From assembly GCA_934373235.1 (NCBI GenBank), contig CAKROW010000004.1, positions 1 through 64,000 on the forward strand: DNA of 64,000 bases, read 5' to 3'. This DNA comes from an uncultured Blautia sp. Lineage in GTDB: Bacteria > Bacillota > Clostridia > Lachnospirales > Lachnospiraceae. Below, piece by piece: positions 15,953 to 24,080 of the stretch (position 1 is its first letter; each line of letters starts with the position of its first letter). The notes below the pieces were generated by a model. That model was not told the DNA's origin. It ran no database searches and saw only the letters and a program-made list of their open reading frames with translations. Both the position numbers and the translations under genes were made by a program.

Positions 15953-17194
15953 TCACAGGTAAATGTAATCGTTCATTACCGGCTGGAGGCCATGATCTTT
16001 CAGGGCATTAAATACCTCGTCTACAGACCTGCCATCGGAGATTTCGAACTGATCATCACCTTTGTCCTCAATATCTTCCACATGGCTTCCGATTCCGGTG
16101 CTGACACCTGCGGATATTTTGGTTGCCGCAATGCTTACCAGATTATCACGGACGCGCTCACATTCCCTGGTAGACACGGTAATACTTGCAAAAGGCATAA
16201 ACAGCCTGTATGCACAGACTACCTGAAGAAGCTGTGGTTCATGTACATCTTTCGGGTTGATCCTGTCGTTATTGATGATCGGGCGCAGTCTTGGACAGGA
16301 AAAAGCAATCTCAGCATGGGGATATTTTCTCTGTAGGAGATATGCATGATATCCTGTTGCAAAAGCATCTTTTCTGAAATCGTCCAGTCCCAGAAGTGCC
16401 GCAAAGCCAACTCCTCTCATGCCGCCCTTCAAAGCTCTCTCCTGTGCATTAAGCCTGTATGGAAAAATTCTCTTATGGCCTGCAAGGTGCAATGTCTCAT
16501 ACTTGTCCGAATTATATGTCTCCTGGAAAACTGTCACATAATCCGCGCCGCATTTATGAAGATATGCATACTCATCAGAGTTCATCGGGTAGACCTCAAG
16601 GCCGACTACTTTGAAATATTTTCGTGCGATCTCACAGGCTTTTCCGATATATTCCACATTTGATTTTTTGCGGCTTTCGCCTGTAAGGATCAGGATTTCC
16701 TGAAGTCCGGTCTCTGCAATGGCAGCCATCTCCTTCTCGATCTCCTCCTCATTAAGCTGCGCCCTGCGGATCTTATTGTGACAGTTAAAGCCACAGTAAA
16801 TGCAGTAATTTTCGCAGTAATTGGCAATGTAGATCGGGGTGAACATACACACACTGTTTCCAAAATGCTTTCTGGTCTCTATCTGTGCTGCCTGTGCAAT
16901 TTCCTCCAGAAGAGGAAGTGCCGCCGGGGAAAGCAGCGCCTGAAAATCTTCCGGTGTACGGTTATCATGAGCCAGTGCCCTGCGCACATCTGCCTCTGTA
17001 AATTTATCATAATCATATGCCTGCATTGCGGAGATCACCTGATCCATCACATCAGATTCCTCCAGCTTTTCCATTCCCGGAAGATATGCCATATGGTCGA
17101 TACGGTTCTTCTTCATATCCTCCAGAATTTCTTCATTGATAATACTCTCATTAAAATGGCCGTCCTGCTGACCTGCCTGTACTGTTTCTGCCAT
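15953..17194 (-). CDS. thiH: 2-iminoacetate synthase (tyrosine lyase)
   Basis: A radical SAM enzyme that splits tyrosine into p-cresol and dehydroglycine, which supplies the glycine imine for the thiazole ring of thiamine. The cluster motif CENYCIYC (CX3CX2C) is near residues 112-120, followed by the family segment GFNCHNKI. At 413 residues it is slightly longer than many ThiH proteins because of an N-terminal extension. Last gene of the thiS-thiG-thiH operon. ThiH use instead of glycine oxidase fits an anaerobe. Confidence 0.93.
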   Translation of the reverse strand: MAETVQAGQQDGHFNESIINEEILEDMKKNRIDHMAYLPGMEKLEESDVMDQVISAMQAYDYDKFTEADVRRALAHDNRTPEDFQALLSPAALPLLEEIAQAAQIETRKHFGNSVCMFTPIYIANYCENYCIYCGFNCHNKIRRAQLNEEEIEKEMAAIAETGLQEILILTGESRKKSNVEYIGKACEIARKYFKVVGLEVYPMNSDEYAYLHKCGADYVTVFQETYNSDKYETLHLAGHKRIFPYRLNAQERALKGGMRGVGFAALLGLDDFRKDAFATGYHAYLLQRKYPHAEIAFSCPRLRPIINNDRINPKDVHEPQLLQVVCAYRLFMPFASITVSTRECERVRDNLVSIAATKISAGVSTGIGSHVEDIEDKGDDQFEISDGRSVDEVFNALKDHGLQPVMNDYIYL

Positions 17195-17218
17195 GATCCT
17201 TCAATCTCCTCGTCTGTT

Positions 17219-17323
17219 TTATTTCATATATTCTCCAACTGCAGCTCTTCCCGCTCCATCAGACAGTAAGCCGGATATTTGCCGTATGCACACATCCGCT
17301 GCCTGTCCGGTCTGATCAGTCAT
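17219..17323 (-). CDS. Candidate 34-residue ORF overlapping the end of thiG
   Basis: An ATG inside the thiG stop region (ATGACTGA overlap) opens a 34-codon frame, starting MTDQTGQAADV and ending VGEYMK, that fills nearly all the space before thiH. The overlap pattern is typical of coupled genes. The product resembles no family I know. It could be a small coupled protein, the remnant of a lost gene such as thiF or thiE, or chance. Confidence 0.35.
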   Translation of the reverse strand: MTDQTGQAADVCIRQISGLLSDGAGRAAVGEYMK

Positions 17324-18104
17324 GAAGAAATCCGGTCAGTGGTGAGGATGCACTTGCTCCTCTCTCAAGAGTTCTTCCCATACCGGAAAGATATGCGCTC
17401 CTTCCTGCTTCAATGGCTTTCTTAAATGCCTCTGCCATCACACGTACATCTCCTGCTGTGGCAATGGCTGTATTTGCCATAACTGCCGCTGCACCCATTT
17501 CCATGGCCTCACATGCCTGTGAAGGGCGTCCGATCCCTGCATCCACAATGATCGGCAGATCGATCTCGTCGATCAGGATCTGGATAAATTCTTTTGTACA
17601 GATTCCCTTGTTGGAACCGATAGGTGAACCAAGAGGCATGACACAGGCTGCTCCTGCATTGACCAGATCTCTCGCTGCATTAAGATCCGGATACATATAC
17701 GGCATAACAACAAATCCCTCTTTTGCAAGGATCTCTGTTGCTTTGATGGTTTCATAATTGTCAGGAAGAAGATATTTGGAATCATGGATAACTTCGATCT
17801 TTACAAAATCACCACATCCAAGTTCACGGGAAAGTCTTGCAATACGCACTGCCTCTTCTGCATTTCTTGCCCCTGATGTATTGGGAAGAAGTGTTACATC
17901 CTTCGGAACATAATCCAGGATATTGGCAAGTCCGCCCTGGTTCGCACGGCGAAGTGCCAGGGTTACGATCTGTGCTCCGGCTTCCTCGATACATGCTTTT
18001 ACAAGCTCCAGGGAAAATTTACCGGAACCTAAAATAAAACGGGATGTAAACTCATGGCCTCCCAGAATCAGTTTGTCTTCTGTGTTCTTCATTTCTGTAC
18101 TCAT
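17316..18104 (-). CDS. thiG: Thiazole synthase
   Basis: ThiG builds the thiazole phosphate from deoxyxylulose phosphate, the ThiH product and ThiS thiocarboxylate. The family core is clear: LGSGKF near the start, the NTSGAR segment, an EVIHDSKYLLPD stretch and the C-terminal GMGRTLERGASASSPL-type end. AAAGGTGG eight bases upstream supports the ATG at 18104 (MSTEM) over a GTG at 18116. Second gene of the TPP-regulated operon. The Schiff-base lysine is expected in FVKIEVI. Confidence 0.93.
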   Translation of the reverse strand: MSTEMKNTEDKLILGGHEFTSRFILGSGKFSLELVKACIEEAGAQIVTLALRRANQGGLANILDYVPKDVTLLPNTSGARNAEEAVRIARLSRELGCGDFVKIEVIHDSKYLLPDNYETIKATEILAKEGFVVMPYMYPDLNAARDLVNAGAACVMPLGSPIGSNKGICTKEFIQILIDEIDLPIIVDAGIGRPSQACEAMEMGAAAVMANTAIATAGDVRVMAEAFKKAIEAGRSAYLSGMGRTLERGASASSPLTGFLHD

Positions 18105-18154
18105 TTTTATGTCCACCTTTCAATGTTTTCTTTCTGTGTTTTATCTGATTCTGC

Positions 18155-18358
18155 CTATCGGCTTCCACCGCCCATAAACTGCAGGATCTCCACCACATCG
18201 CCGTCTTTCAGCAATGTTTCACCCCAGATCTCTCTTTTAATGATCTCCTCATTCAGTTCAACCACCACCTGTGCCGGAACGTAATTGCACTGCTGAACAT
18301 ATTCTGTAACTGTTACTGGTTTTTCCAGTTCTCTGTTTTCTCCGTTGACTGTGATCAT
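18155..18358 (-). CDS. thiS: ThiS sulfur carrier with an extra C-terminal Ser-Arg
   Basis: A 67-residue beta-grasp carrier that supplies sulfur to ThiG. The protein ends F-M-G-G-G-S-R. ThiS normally ends in Gly-Gly, so Ser66-Arg67 would need removal before adenylation. The carrier HcyS in the sulfur operon ends the same way (GGGAR), which suggests a shared trimming step, perhaps by the JAMM peptidase at 5456-5872. Ribosome binding site AAAGGAG. First gene after the TPP riboswitch. No thiF is seen beside it. Confidence 0.88.
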   Translation of the reverse strand: MITVNGENRELEKPVTVTEYVQQCNYVPAQVVVELNEEIIKREIWGETLLKDGDVVEILQFMGGGSR

Positions 18359-18395
18359 CCATTCTCCTTTCCGAAATTTTGAAGAGCACCAGCCA

Positions 18396-18501
18396 GGCAG
18401 GATTCTCCACCTGCGGTGGGTCGCTTCAGCGACACAAGAAAGAATCCTGCAAGCAGGCTTCTCCGCCTGCGGCGGATCGCTTCAGCGACACAAAAAAGAG
18501 T
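18396..18501. repeat. Two copies of a dispersed GC-rich hairpin repeat
   Basis: Copy A (18396-18435, partial) and copy B (18437-18501, full) contain CGCCTGCGGCGG or CACCTGCGGTGG followed by TCGCTTCAGCGA, giving two small hairpins. Copy B agrees with 46847-46911 at about 60 of 65 positions. They lie between the TPP riboswitch terminator and thiS. Confidence 0.8.
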
Positions 18502-18634
18502 CCACAAAGAAATACACCCGCGGTGGTGCACCCCTTCATGAACTCTGTTCACTCTCAAAATTTCCTGTATGTAATTGTAAGATATCAGAGCGTGTTTAAA
18601 AAACATACTCCGATTTCCCCGTAAATCCTGATTC

Positions 18635-18662
18635 AAAAAAAAGGAGATGCCGCAGCATCTCC
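18635..18662 (-). terminator. Terminator of the TPP riboswitch
   Basis: On the minus strand GGAGATGC pairs with GCATCTCC (18643-18662) and is followed by a run of eight or more T. It lies directly after the TPP aptamer and is the expected expression platform. Confidence 0.9.
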
Positions 18663-18683
18663 CGTAATTTCATTCCTATACGT

Positions 18684-18775
18684 TCGTTCCTACGTTGGCA
18701 TTATCCAAATCAGGTATAAGGGTCGAAGTTGAAGACTTCCTCTCAGCCTGCCATCACAAGCTCCCCTGTTATTTA
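18684..18775 (-). ncRNA. TPP riboswitch (thi-box) aptamer
   Basis: Minus-strand conserved elements in order: ACAGGGGAGC, GGCTGAGAGGAAG, GACCC and TACCTGA, then GATAATGCCAACGTAGG. This is the thiamine pyrophosphate aptamer. With the terminator just downstream it would stop transcription of thiSGH when TPP is plentiful. It begins about 50 bases after the cysA stop. Confidence 0.95.
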
Positions 18776-18825
18776 CAGACTCCAGTATAAATCTGTTTAA
18801 GCCTGATGTCAATACCAAACCCGCA

Positions 18826-19884
18826 TCAGATAACCAGCCAGTCCTCAACCATGGCTGTATTGTTAAGGAGAACAGCTTCATTTCCCTTTGTGACAAAAAT
18901 CCTCTGCACAAATACATCCACCACTTCTCCCTCTTTTACCGGCTCCTCATCCAGGCTTCTTCTTGCACTGAGGACTGTCTCCCCCACACGTACACGAAGC
19001 TCCAGACTGCTGCCACGGAACGCCACACGTTCAACAATTCCCTCCGTTGCGGAGCTTTTGTATTTCTGCTCCTCGTTTTTCTTTGTGACCTTCACAAATT
19101 CCGGACGGACGATGGCTTTCTCTCCTCCGGGAATTTCATCAAAATGATTAAATATCCGGTAATTCCCGATCACGGAAGTCTGCCCGAAAAATCCTGCTGT
19201 AAAAGCCGTATCCGGATTCTGATAAACTTCAAGAGGTGTACCCTTCTGCTCGATCCTTCCTCTGTTGGTGATAATGATCTCATCTGCCACCTCAATAGCC
19301 TCATCCTGGTCATGGGTAACAAAAATACTTGTGATCCCAAGCTTTTCGATCATATCTTTCAGCCAGCTTCTCAGCTCAGTACGGATCTTTGCGTCAATGG
19401 CGGCAAAGGGCTCATCCAGGAGAAGCAACTGCGGATTCGGCGCAAGAGCTCTGGCAAAAGCCACTCTCTGTCTCTGACCGCCGGATAGCTGGCTGGGATA
19501 TCTTTTTTCCAGGCCTTTCAGACCGATCAGCTCCACAAGCTCCATAACACGTTTTTTGATATATTTCCTGTCTGCCTTCTGCACCTGGAGTCCAAAAGCA
19601 ATGTTGTCATAAACTGTCATATAACGAAAAAGAGCATAATTCTGAAAAACAAAACCGATTCCTCTCTGGCTTGCAGGTACATCATTGACTATTTTTCCGT
19701 CAATGATGATCTCACCGCTGTCCGGCTGTTCCAGTCCTGCGATCATACGGAGAATAGTAGTCTTACCACTTCCGCTTGGTCCCAGAAGACCGATCAGCTT
19801 ACCTTTTTCAATGCCAAAGCTTACGTTATCCGATGCCTTATAATCCCCGTAGGTTTTATTTATGTTTTTTAACTCAACGTACAT
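18826..19884 (-). CDS. cysA: Sulfate ABC transporter ATPase
   Basis: The ATPase that powers sulfate or thiosulfate import through CysT and CysW. Walker A GPSGSGKTT, signature LSGGQRQR and Walker B LLLLDEPFAAID are all present, with a C-terminal TOBE-like regulatory domain. I start at the ATG at 19884 (MYVELK), after GGGGGAAATGG; a longer frame to 19929 runs into cysW. The start overlaps the cysW stop by 11 bases. Last gene of the sbp2-cysT-cysW-cysA operon. Confidence 0.94.
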   Translation of the reverse strand: MYVELKNINKTYGDYKASDNVSFGIEKGKLIGLLGPSGSGKTTILRMIAGLEQPDSGEIIIDGKIVNDVPASQRGIGFVFQNYALFRYMTVYDNIAFGLQVQKADRKYIKKRVMELVELIGLKGLEKRYPSQLSGGQRQRVAFARALAPNPQLLLLDEPFAAIDAKIRTELRSWLKDMIEKLGITSIFVTHDQDEAIEVADEIIITNRGRIEQKGTPLEVYQNPDTAFTAGFFGQTSVIGNYRIFNHFDEIPGGEKAIVRPEFVKVTKKNEEQKYKSSATEGIVERVAFRGSSLELRVRVGETVLSARRSLDEEPVKEGEVVDVFVQRIFVTKGNEAVLLNNTAMVEDWLVI

Positions 19885-20704
19885 TTTCCATTTCCCCCTT
19901 TCCCTTATGCTCCAGAACATTTCTTGCAACCAGAAGGATCACTGCCAGGATCACAAGAACGGATGAAACCGCAAAAGCCGGAACATACTGGAATTCGTTA
20001 TAAAGAATCTCCACATGAAGCGGAAGTGTGTTTGTTTTTCCACGGAGATGTCCGGATAATACTGACACAGCTCCGAACTCTCCCATGGCCCTGGCCGTAC
20101 AGAGCACTACGCCGTAGAGAAACGCCCATTTAATATGGGGAAAAGTAACTCTCCTGAAAATTGTCCATCCACTTGCTCCCATCAGTGCTGCTGCTTCCTC
20201 CTCATCTGTTCCGATGGACTCCAGCACCGGAATGATCTCCCTGGAAACAAAAGGAAATGTCACAAAGATCGTAGCAAGAACGATTCCCGGAACTGCAAAC
20301 ACGATCTGGATTCCAAGCTTGTCAAGGATCGGGTAAAGCACGCTCTGTTTTCCAAAAACCAGAATATAGATAAGACCTGCGATAACCGGTGAAACTGTGA
20401 CAGGTACATCAATCAGTGTAGTGAGGAGCTTTTTTCCCCGGAAGTGAAATCTGGTCAGCGCCCACGCTGCACACAGGCCAAAGACAGTATTGAACACTAC
20501 CGCGATCAGGGTTGCCTTAACAGTAAGGAGCAGCGCCTTGATGGTGTACTCATCCGTCACAGCTTCCACATATGTACTCCAGCCTTTGCTCAGAGCCTCT
20601 GTGATCACAACCACCAGCGGAAGCACCAGCATCACTGCCAGAAAAATAACGCTGATTCCTATAAGGATCCATTTCACAGGACCTGACTGTTTTTTTTCGT
20701 TCAT
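19874..20704 (-). CDS. cysW: Sulfate ABC transporter permease CysW
   Basis: A membrane permease of 276 residues with about six transmembrane segments. The EAA loop (EEEAAALMGASGWTIFRRVTFPHI region) contacts the ATPase. With CysT it forms the heterodimeric channel. It overlaps cysT by one base at the stop/start junction, and cysA by 11 bases. Assignment as CysW rather than CysT rests on gene order and on the segment SVLSGHLRGKTNTLPL. Confidence 0.92.
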   Translation of the reverse strand: MNEKKQSGPVKWILIGISVIFLAVMLVLPLVVVITEALSKGWSTYVEAVTDEYTIKALLLTVKATLIAVVFNTVFGLCAAWALTRFHFRGKKLLTTLIDVPVTVSPVIAGLIYILVFGKQSVLYPILDKLGIQIVFAVPGIVLATIFVTFPFVSREIIPVLESIGTDEEEAAALMGASGWTIFRRVTFPHIKWAFLYGVVLCTARAMGEFGAVSVLSGHLRGKTNTLPLHVEILYNEFQYVPAFAVSSVLVILAVILLVARNVLEHKGKGEMENVR

Positions 20705-21540
20705 TATCCTTCCCTCCCTCTGATTCGTTTTGTGTTACGTGCCTGAACGATATTCACCGCAAACAGGATCAGGAATGAAACAGCCAGCGTGACCAGTGCG
20801 ATGGATGTGGCACTTTCATAGTCAAATTCCTGAAGCTTTGACATAATGATAAGTGGTGCTATCTCTGTATAATAAGGCTTATTTCCTGCGATAAAAACTA
20901 CGCTTCCGTATTCTCCAAGGCATCGGCCGAAAGCAAGTCCTGCTCCTGCCAGAAGTGCCGGAAGTACCTCCGGAAAAATAACCCTCCGGAAGATCGTAAA
21001 TGGCTTTGCTCCCATCACTCTTGCCGCTTCTTCATAGGAACCGTCCAGTTTTTCCAGAACCGGCTGCACGGCCCGGACAACAAAAGGAATTCCCACAAAC
21101 ACAAGTGCCACCGTAATACCGATCCTTGTGTATGCGATCTTAATACCAAATCCGGCAAAAAAGCTTCCCACCAGTCCCTGATCTGATGTCAGGGATGTCA
21201 GTGAAATTCCCGCTACTGCTGTCGGCAGCGCAAATGGAAGTTCGATCATTCCATCCATGATCCTTTTTCCCGGAAAATCATACCGTACCAGTACCCACGC
21301 CAGGATCAGTCCCATGATCCCGTTCACGATGGTTGCTCCCAGTGCTGTGATAAAGCTTACATAAAATCCGGAAAGAACCCTTGGTTTTGTGATCACTTCT
21401 ATAAATTCCCGAAATCCAAGCTTTGACGAATAAACCGCCAGAGATGCCAGCGGGATCAGTACCACAATGCTGAGCATGGTCAAAGTCACTCCCATAGTCA
21501 GCCCAAATCCCGGAATCACTCTTTTTCCCTCTTTTTTCAT
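20704..21540 (-). CDS. cysT: Sulfate ABC transporter permease CysT
   Basis: A membrane permease of 278 residues with about six transmembrane segments and the EAA-type loop EEAARVMGAKPFTIFRRVIF. The segment EYGSVVFIAGNKPYYTEI is characteristic of CysT (CysU). It follows sbp copy 2 by about 30 bases and is coupled to cysW. Confidence 0.93.
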   Translation of the reverse strand: MKKEGKRVIPGFGLTMGVTLTMLSIVVLIPLASLAVYSSKLGFREFIEVITKPRVLSGFYVSFITALGATIVNGIMGLILAWVLVRYDFPGKRIMDGMIELPFALPTAVAGISLTSLTSDQGLVGSFFAGFGIKIAYTRIGITVALVFVGIPFVVRAVQPVLEKLDGSYEEAARVMGAKPFTIFRRVIFPEVLPALLAGAGLAFGRCLGEYGSVVFIAGNKPYYTEIAPLIIMSKLQEFDYESATSIALVTLAVSFLILFAVNIVQARNTKRIRGREG

Positions 21541-21571
21541 TTCTGTCTCACTCCTCGCTGCTTACGTGTAT

Positions 21572-22597
21572 TTACTCCTCGTATATCTCATCAAAGATGC
21601 CGCCGTCTGCGAAATGTTTTTTCTGCACTTCATCCCAGCCACCGAAATCTTTGATCGTTGCCAGTTTTACACTCAGGTCAAAAGTATCTGCGTGTTTTCT
21701 CAGGATAGTTTTGTTCACCGGCCTGTAATAATTTTCCGCGATCAGTTCCTGTGCTTCATCGGAGTACAGATACTGAAGATATTCTGACGCTGCATTTTCG
21801 TTTCCATGCTTTTTTACATTTTCATCTACTACTGCCACGGAAGGCTGCGCCAGAATACTGATGCCCGGCGTGATGATCTCGTAATCATCCGGATTATCCC
21901 TTACAGAAAGAAAGGCCTCGTTTTCCCAGGCGATCAGCACATCACCCTGCCCGTTTTCCACGAAAGAAGTAGTTGCACCACGGGCACCCGAGTCAAGGAC
22001 CAGTACATTCTGATAAAGCTTCTTTATGAAAGCCTTCATCTTTGTCTCATCACCGTTGTATTTGTTTTTTGCATAAGCCCAGGCTGCCATGTAGTTCCAT
22101 CTGGCACCACCGGAAGTTTTGGGATTCGGTGTGATCACTCCCACACCATCTTTTGTCAGATCATCCCAGTCATGGATATTTTTTGGATTTCCCTTTCTTA
22201 CCAGAAAAACAATCGTGGATGTGTAAGGAGAACTGTCATCCTGATATTCACTGATCCATCCGTCATCGATCAATCCTGCATTTTCGATCGCATCAATGTC
22301 ATATTCCAGTGCAAGGGTTGCCACATCTGCCGGAAGTCCGTTGGATATTTCCAGCGCCTGTTTGCCGGAACCGCCATGGGACTGGATCACATCCACAGTC
22401 TGTCCTGTTTCCTCTTTCCAGTATTTTGCAAAAATCTTATTATATGCCTCATAAAACTCTCTGGTAGGATCGTAGGATACGTTGATGATCTCCACTCTGT
22501 TTTTGTCTTTTGTATTATTTCCCGATACTGCCATGGTTCCTGCCAGTACAACTGCTGCCAGAGCAATACAGGCACCGGCAATATGTTTTCTTTTCAT
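21572..22597 (-). CDS. sbp: Sulfate-binding protein of an ABC transporter (copy 2)
   Basis: A 341-residue binding protein with an N-terminal signal or anchor segment and the same motifs as copy 1 (SYDPTREFY, SHGGSGKQA, NPKTSGGARWNY). First gene of the transport operon. It has no obvious lipobox cysteine, so how it stays at the membrane is unclear. Upstream are a perfect TGAAAACGTTTTCA operator and a second palindrome. Confidence 0.92.
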   Translation of the reverse strand: MKRKHIAGACIALAAVVLAGTMAVSGNNTKDKNRVEIINVSYDPTREFYEAYNKIFAKYWKEETGQTVDVIQSHGGSGKQALEISNGLPADVATLALEYDIDAIENAGLIDDGWISEYQDDSSPYTSTIVFLVRKGNPKNIHDWDDLTKDGVGVITPNPKTSGGARWNYMAAWAYAKNKYNGDETKMKAFIKKLYQNVLVLDSGARGATTSFVENGQGDVLIAWENEAFLSVRDNPDDYEIITPGISILAQPSVAVVDENVKKHGNENAASEYLQYLYSDEAQELIAENYYRPVNKTILRKHADTFDLSVKLATIKDFGGWDEVQKKHFADGGIFDEIYEE

Positions 22598-22666
22598 GAT
22601 CTATGTACTCCTTTTTATCTGCCTGAAGGTTTTCTGTTTTTTTGATTGAATACATTAAAACATATT

Positions 22667-22689
22667 ATTCCTATTATTTAAATAGGAAT
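22667..22689. promoter_or_regulatory. Palindrome upstream of sbp copy 2
   Basis: ATTCCTAT (22667-22674) and ATAGGAAT (22682-22689) form an 8-base inverted repeat separated by 7 bases. It lies between the LacI-type operator and sbp2, where the promoter should be. The ATTCC/GGAAT form recalls operators of Rrf2-type cysteine regulators, but I cannot assign a protein. Confidence 0.5.
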
Positions 22690-22691
22690 AT

Positions 22692-22707
22692 GTGAAAACG
22701 TTTTCAT
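22692..22707. promoter_or_regulatory. LacI/CcpA-type operator-like site 4 (perfect core)
   Basis: GTGAAAACGTTTTCAT contains TGAAAACGTTTTCA (22693-22706), a perfect 14-base palindrome that also fits the CcpA cre consensus. It lies between the LacI-family gene and sbp copy 2. Confidence 0.7.
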
Positions 22708-22761
22708 CATATTGCTCTGGCACCGATCATCGTCAAGGGGATATTCGCAATCCGCATTCGG

Positions 22762-23838
22762 TTAAATACAATAATCACTCCAGATTCCATCTTCAACTCT
22801 GGAGCAACTGTTTCGTACCATAAGCTTTCCCTCAAGCTCCATCCGCACGATTCCCGTATGTCCGCCTTTCAGTCTGTCAAGGAGCAGATACATGGCAAAT
22901 TTGCCCATGTCCTCTTTGGGAAGTCCTACTGTTGTAAGCATGGGCTTGGTAAACTGTGCTTCCTGAATGTCATCACTTGCGATAATTGATGGCGTATAGT
23001 ATCGGTTTCTGTATTTATTCATGCACTTCAGCATACCTATAGCAGATATATCATTGGCGCAGTAGATTCCTGTCGGCATATCTTCTGACCGGAGAAATCT
23101 TTCCATTGCCTCATATCCTTCGGCCTCTGTCTGTTTTGTCTCGATCACGTACTCCGGAATCAGCTCCAGATCGTGTTTTTTCAGGGTATCCAGAAAACCA
23201 TTATAACGTTCTTCGCTGTGGCACTGGCCTACATAGCCGATATTTTTGTGGCCTAATGAGATCAGATGCTCCACTGCCGCTGCCGCGATCTTACGTCCGT
23301 CACACAGCACCTCATCAACCTCATAATTAGTAGAATTTCGGTTTACGGAAACTACGCTTTTATATTTTTGGTTCAGCTTTTTCAAAGCTTCTTTATTACA
23401 TTTTCCAATAATGATAAGCCCGTCTCTCTTTCCTTCTGTTTCCTGATACATCTCTTCTATCAGCTTGTCCAGATTCTCCCGTCTGCATTTTCTGTCATCA
23501 GAAAATACTGACATGTACCATACTTTGGACAGAATGCAGTTTTTGTCATGGATCTCACTTTCGATCACCCGGAGAAGTTCTGTAAAAAAAGGGTCTGTCC
23601 GGGAAGAATCCATTCGGGTCATGAGAATATTGATATACCAGGTTTTTTCCTGTCTGGCAAATACTCCTTTTTTCAGATTACGGGCCGCCTCATTAGGCGT
23701 ATAATTCATCTCTATGGCAGTCCTCCAAATCACATCCCTGAGTCCCGGAACTGCACATTTATAATTAGGATTATTCAACACCCGCGAAACCGTCGCTGGT
23801 GAAACCCCTGTTTTTTCTGCAATTTTTTTGATAGACAT
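22762..23838 (-). CDS. LacI/GalR-family transcriptional regulator
   Basis: A 358-residue regulator. The N-terminal helix-turn-helix is MSIKKIAEKTGVSPATVSRV with a hinge helix near residues 50-58 (AARNLKKG), followed by a periplasmic-binding-like effector domain of about 290 residues. It is transcribed towards the sulfate transport operon. Operator-like palindromes lie on both sides of the gene, one above its own promoter, so self-regulation and control of sbp-cysTWA are likely. The ligand is unknown; LacI proteins usually bind sugars or nucleosides. Confidence 0.9.
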   Translation of the reverse strand: MSIKKIAEKTGVSPATVSRVLNNPNYKCAVPGLRDVIWRTAIEMNYTPNEAARNLKKGVFARQEKTWYINILMTRMDSSRTDPFFTELLRVIESEIHDKNCILSKVWYMSVFSDDRKCRRENLDKLIEEMYQETEGKRDGLIIIGKCNKEALKKLNQKYKSVVSVNRNSTNYEVDEVLCDGRKIAAAAVEHLISLGHKNIGYVGQCHSEERYNGFLDTLKKHDLELIPEYVIETKQTEAEGYEAMERFLRSEDMPTGIYCANDISAIGMLKCMNKYRNRYYTPSIIASDDIQEAQFTKPMLTTVGLPKEDMGKFAMYLLLDRLKGGHTGIVRMELEGKLMVRNSCSRVEDGIWSDYCI

Positions 23839-23888
23839 GCGCTGTTCCTCCTCCTGGAATTATTTCATAGTATTTATATATGGTTTAT

Positions 23889-23917
23889 ATGATAATGTTG
23901 CTTTCGGGAAATGTCAA
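23889..23917 (-). promoter_or_regulatory. Promoter of the LacI-family regulator
   Basis: Minus-strand -35 TTGACA (23912-23917) and -10 TATCAT (23889-23894), spacer 17. The start codon follows an AGGAGGAGG site about 50 bases downstream. Confidence 0.75.
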
Positions 23918-23926
23918 CCGAATTTT

Positions 23927-23942
23927 ATGAAAACGTAATCTT
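23927..23942. promoter_or_regulatory. LacI/CcpA-type operator-like site 5
   Basis: ATGAAAACGTAATCTT matches the operator at 13 of 16 positions. It sits 9 bases above the -35 of the LacI-family gene, nearly the same spacing as site 2 at sbp copy 1. Confidence 0.5.
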
Positions 23943-23979
23943 GGCAGATATGGAGATAAAAGTACCGAAAAAAATTATA

Positions 23980-24023
23980 AAAGACCTGACCGAACAAACT
24001 TAATTGTTGACAGTCAGGTCTTT
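23980..24023 (-). terminator. Terminator of the leucine-rich-repeat gene
   Basis: AAAGACCTGAC and GTCAGGTCTTT (23980-23990, 24013-24023) form an 11-base stem. On the minus strand it is followed by TTTTATAATTTTTTT. Confidence 0.85.
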
Positions 24024-24080
24024 ACCCTCAAATTGAGGACCGATTTGTGTTATTTTACCCTTATTCTGAGGGTTGATATT

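Noticed and set aside
18355..18636. Frames on both strands over the GC-rich repeats
   Set aside because: They arise from the dispersed hairpin repeat; a similar Arg-rich reading appears at 46684-46929, which fits a repeat and not a gene.
22762..23838. LacI-family gene as CcpA itself
   Set aside because: The operators fit a cre, but the gene is embedded with sulfate transport genes and its sequence does not allow a firm CcpA call; kept as an alternative only.
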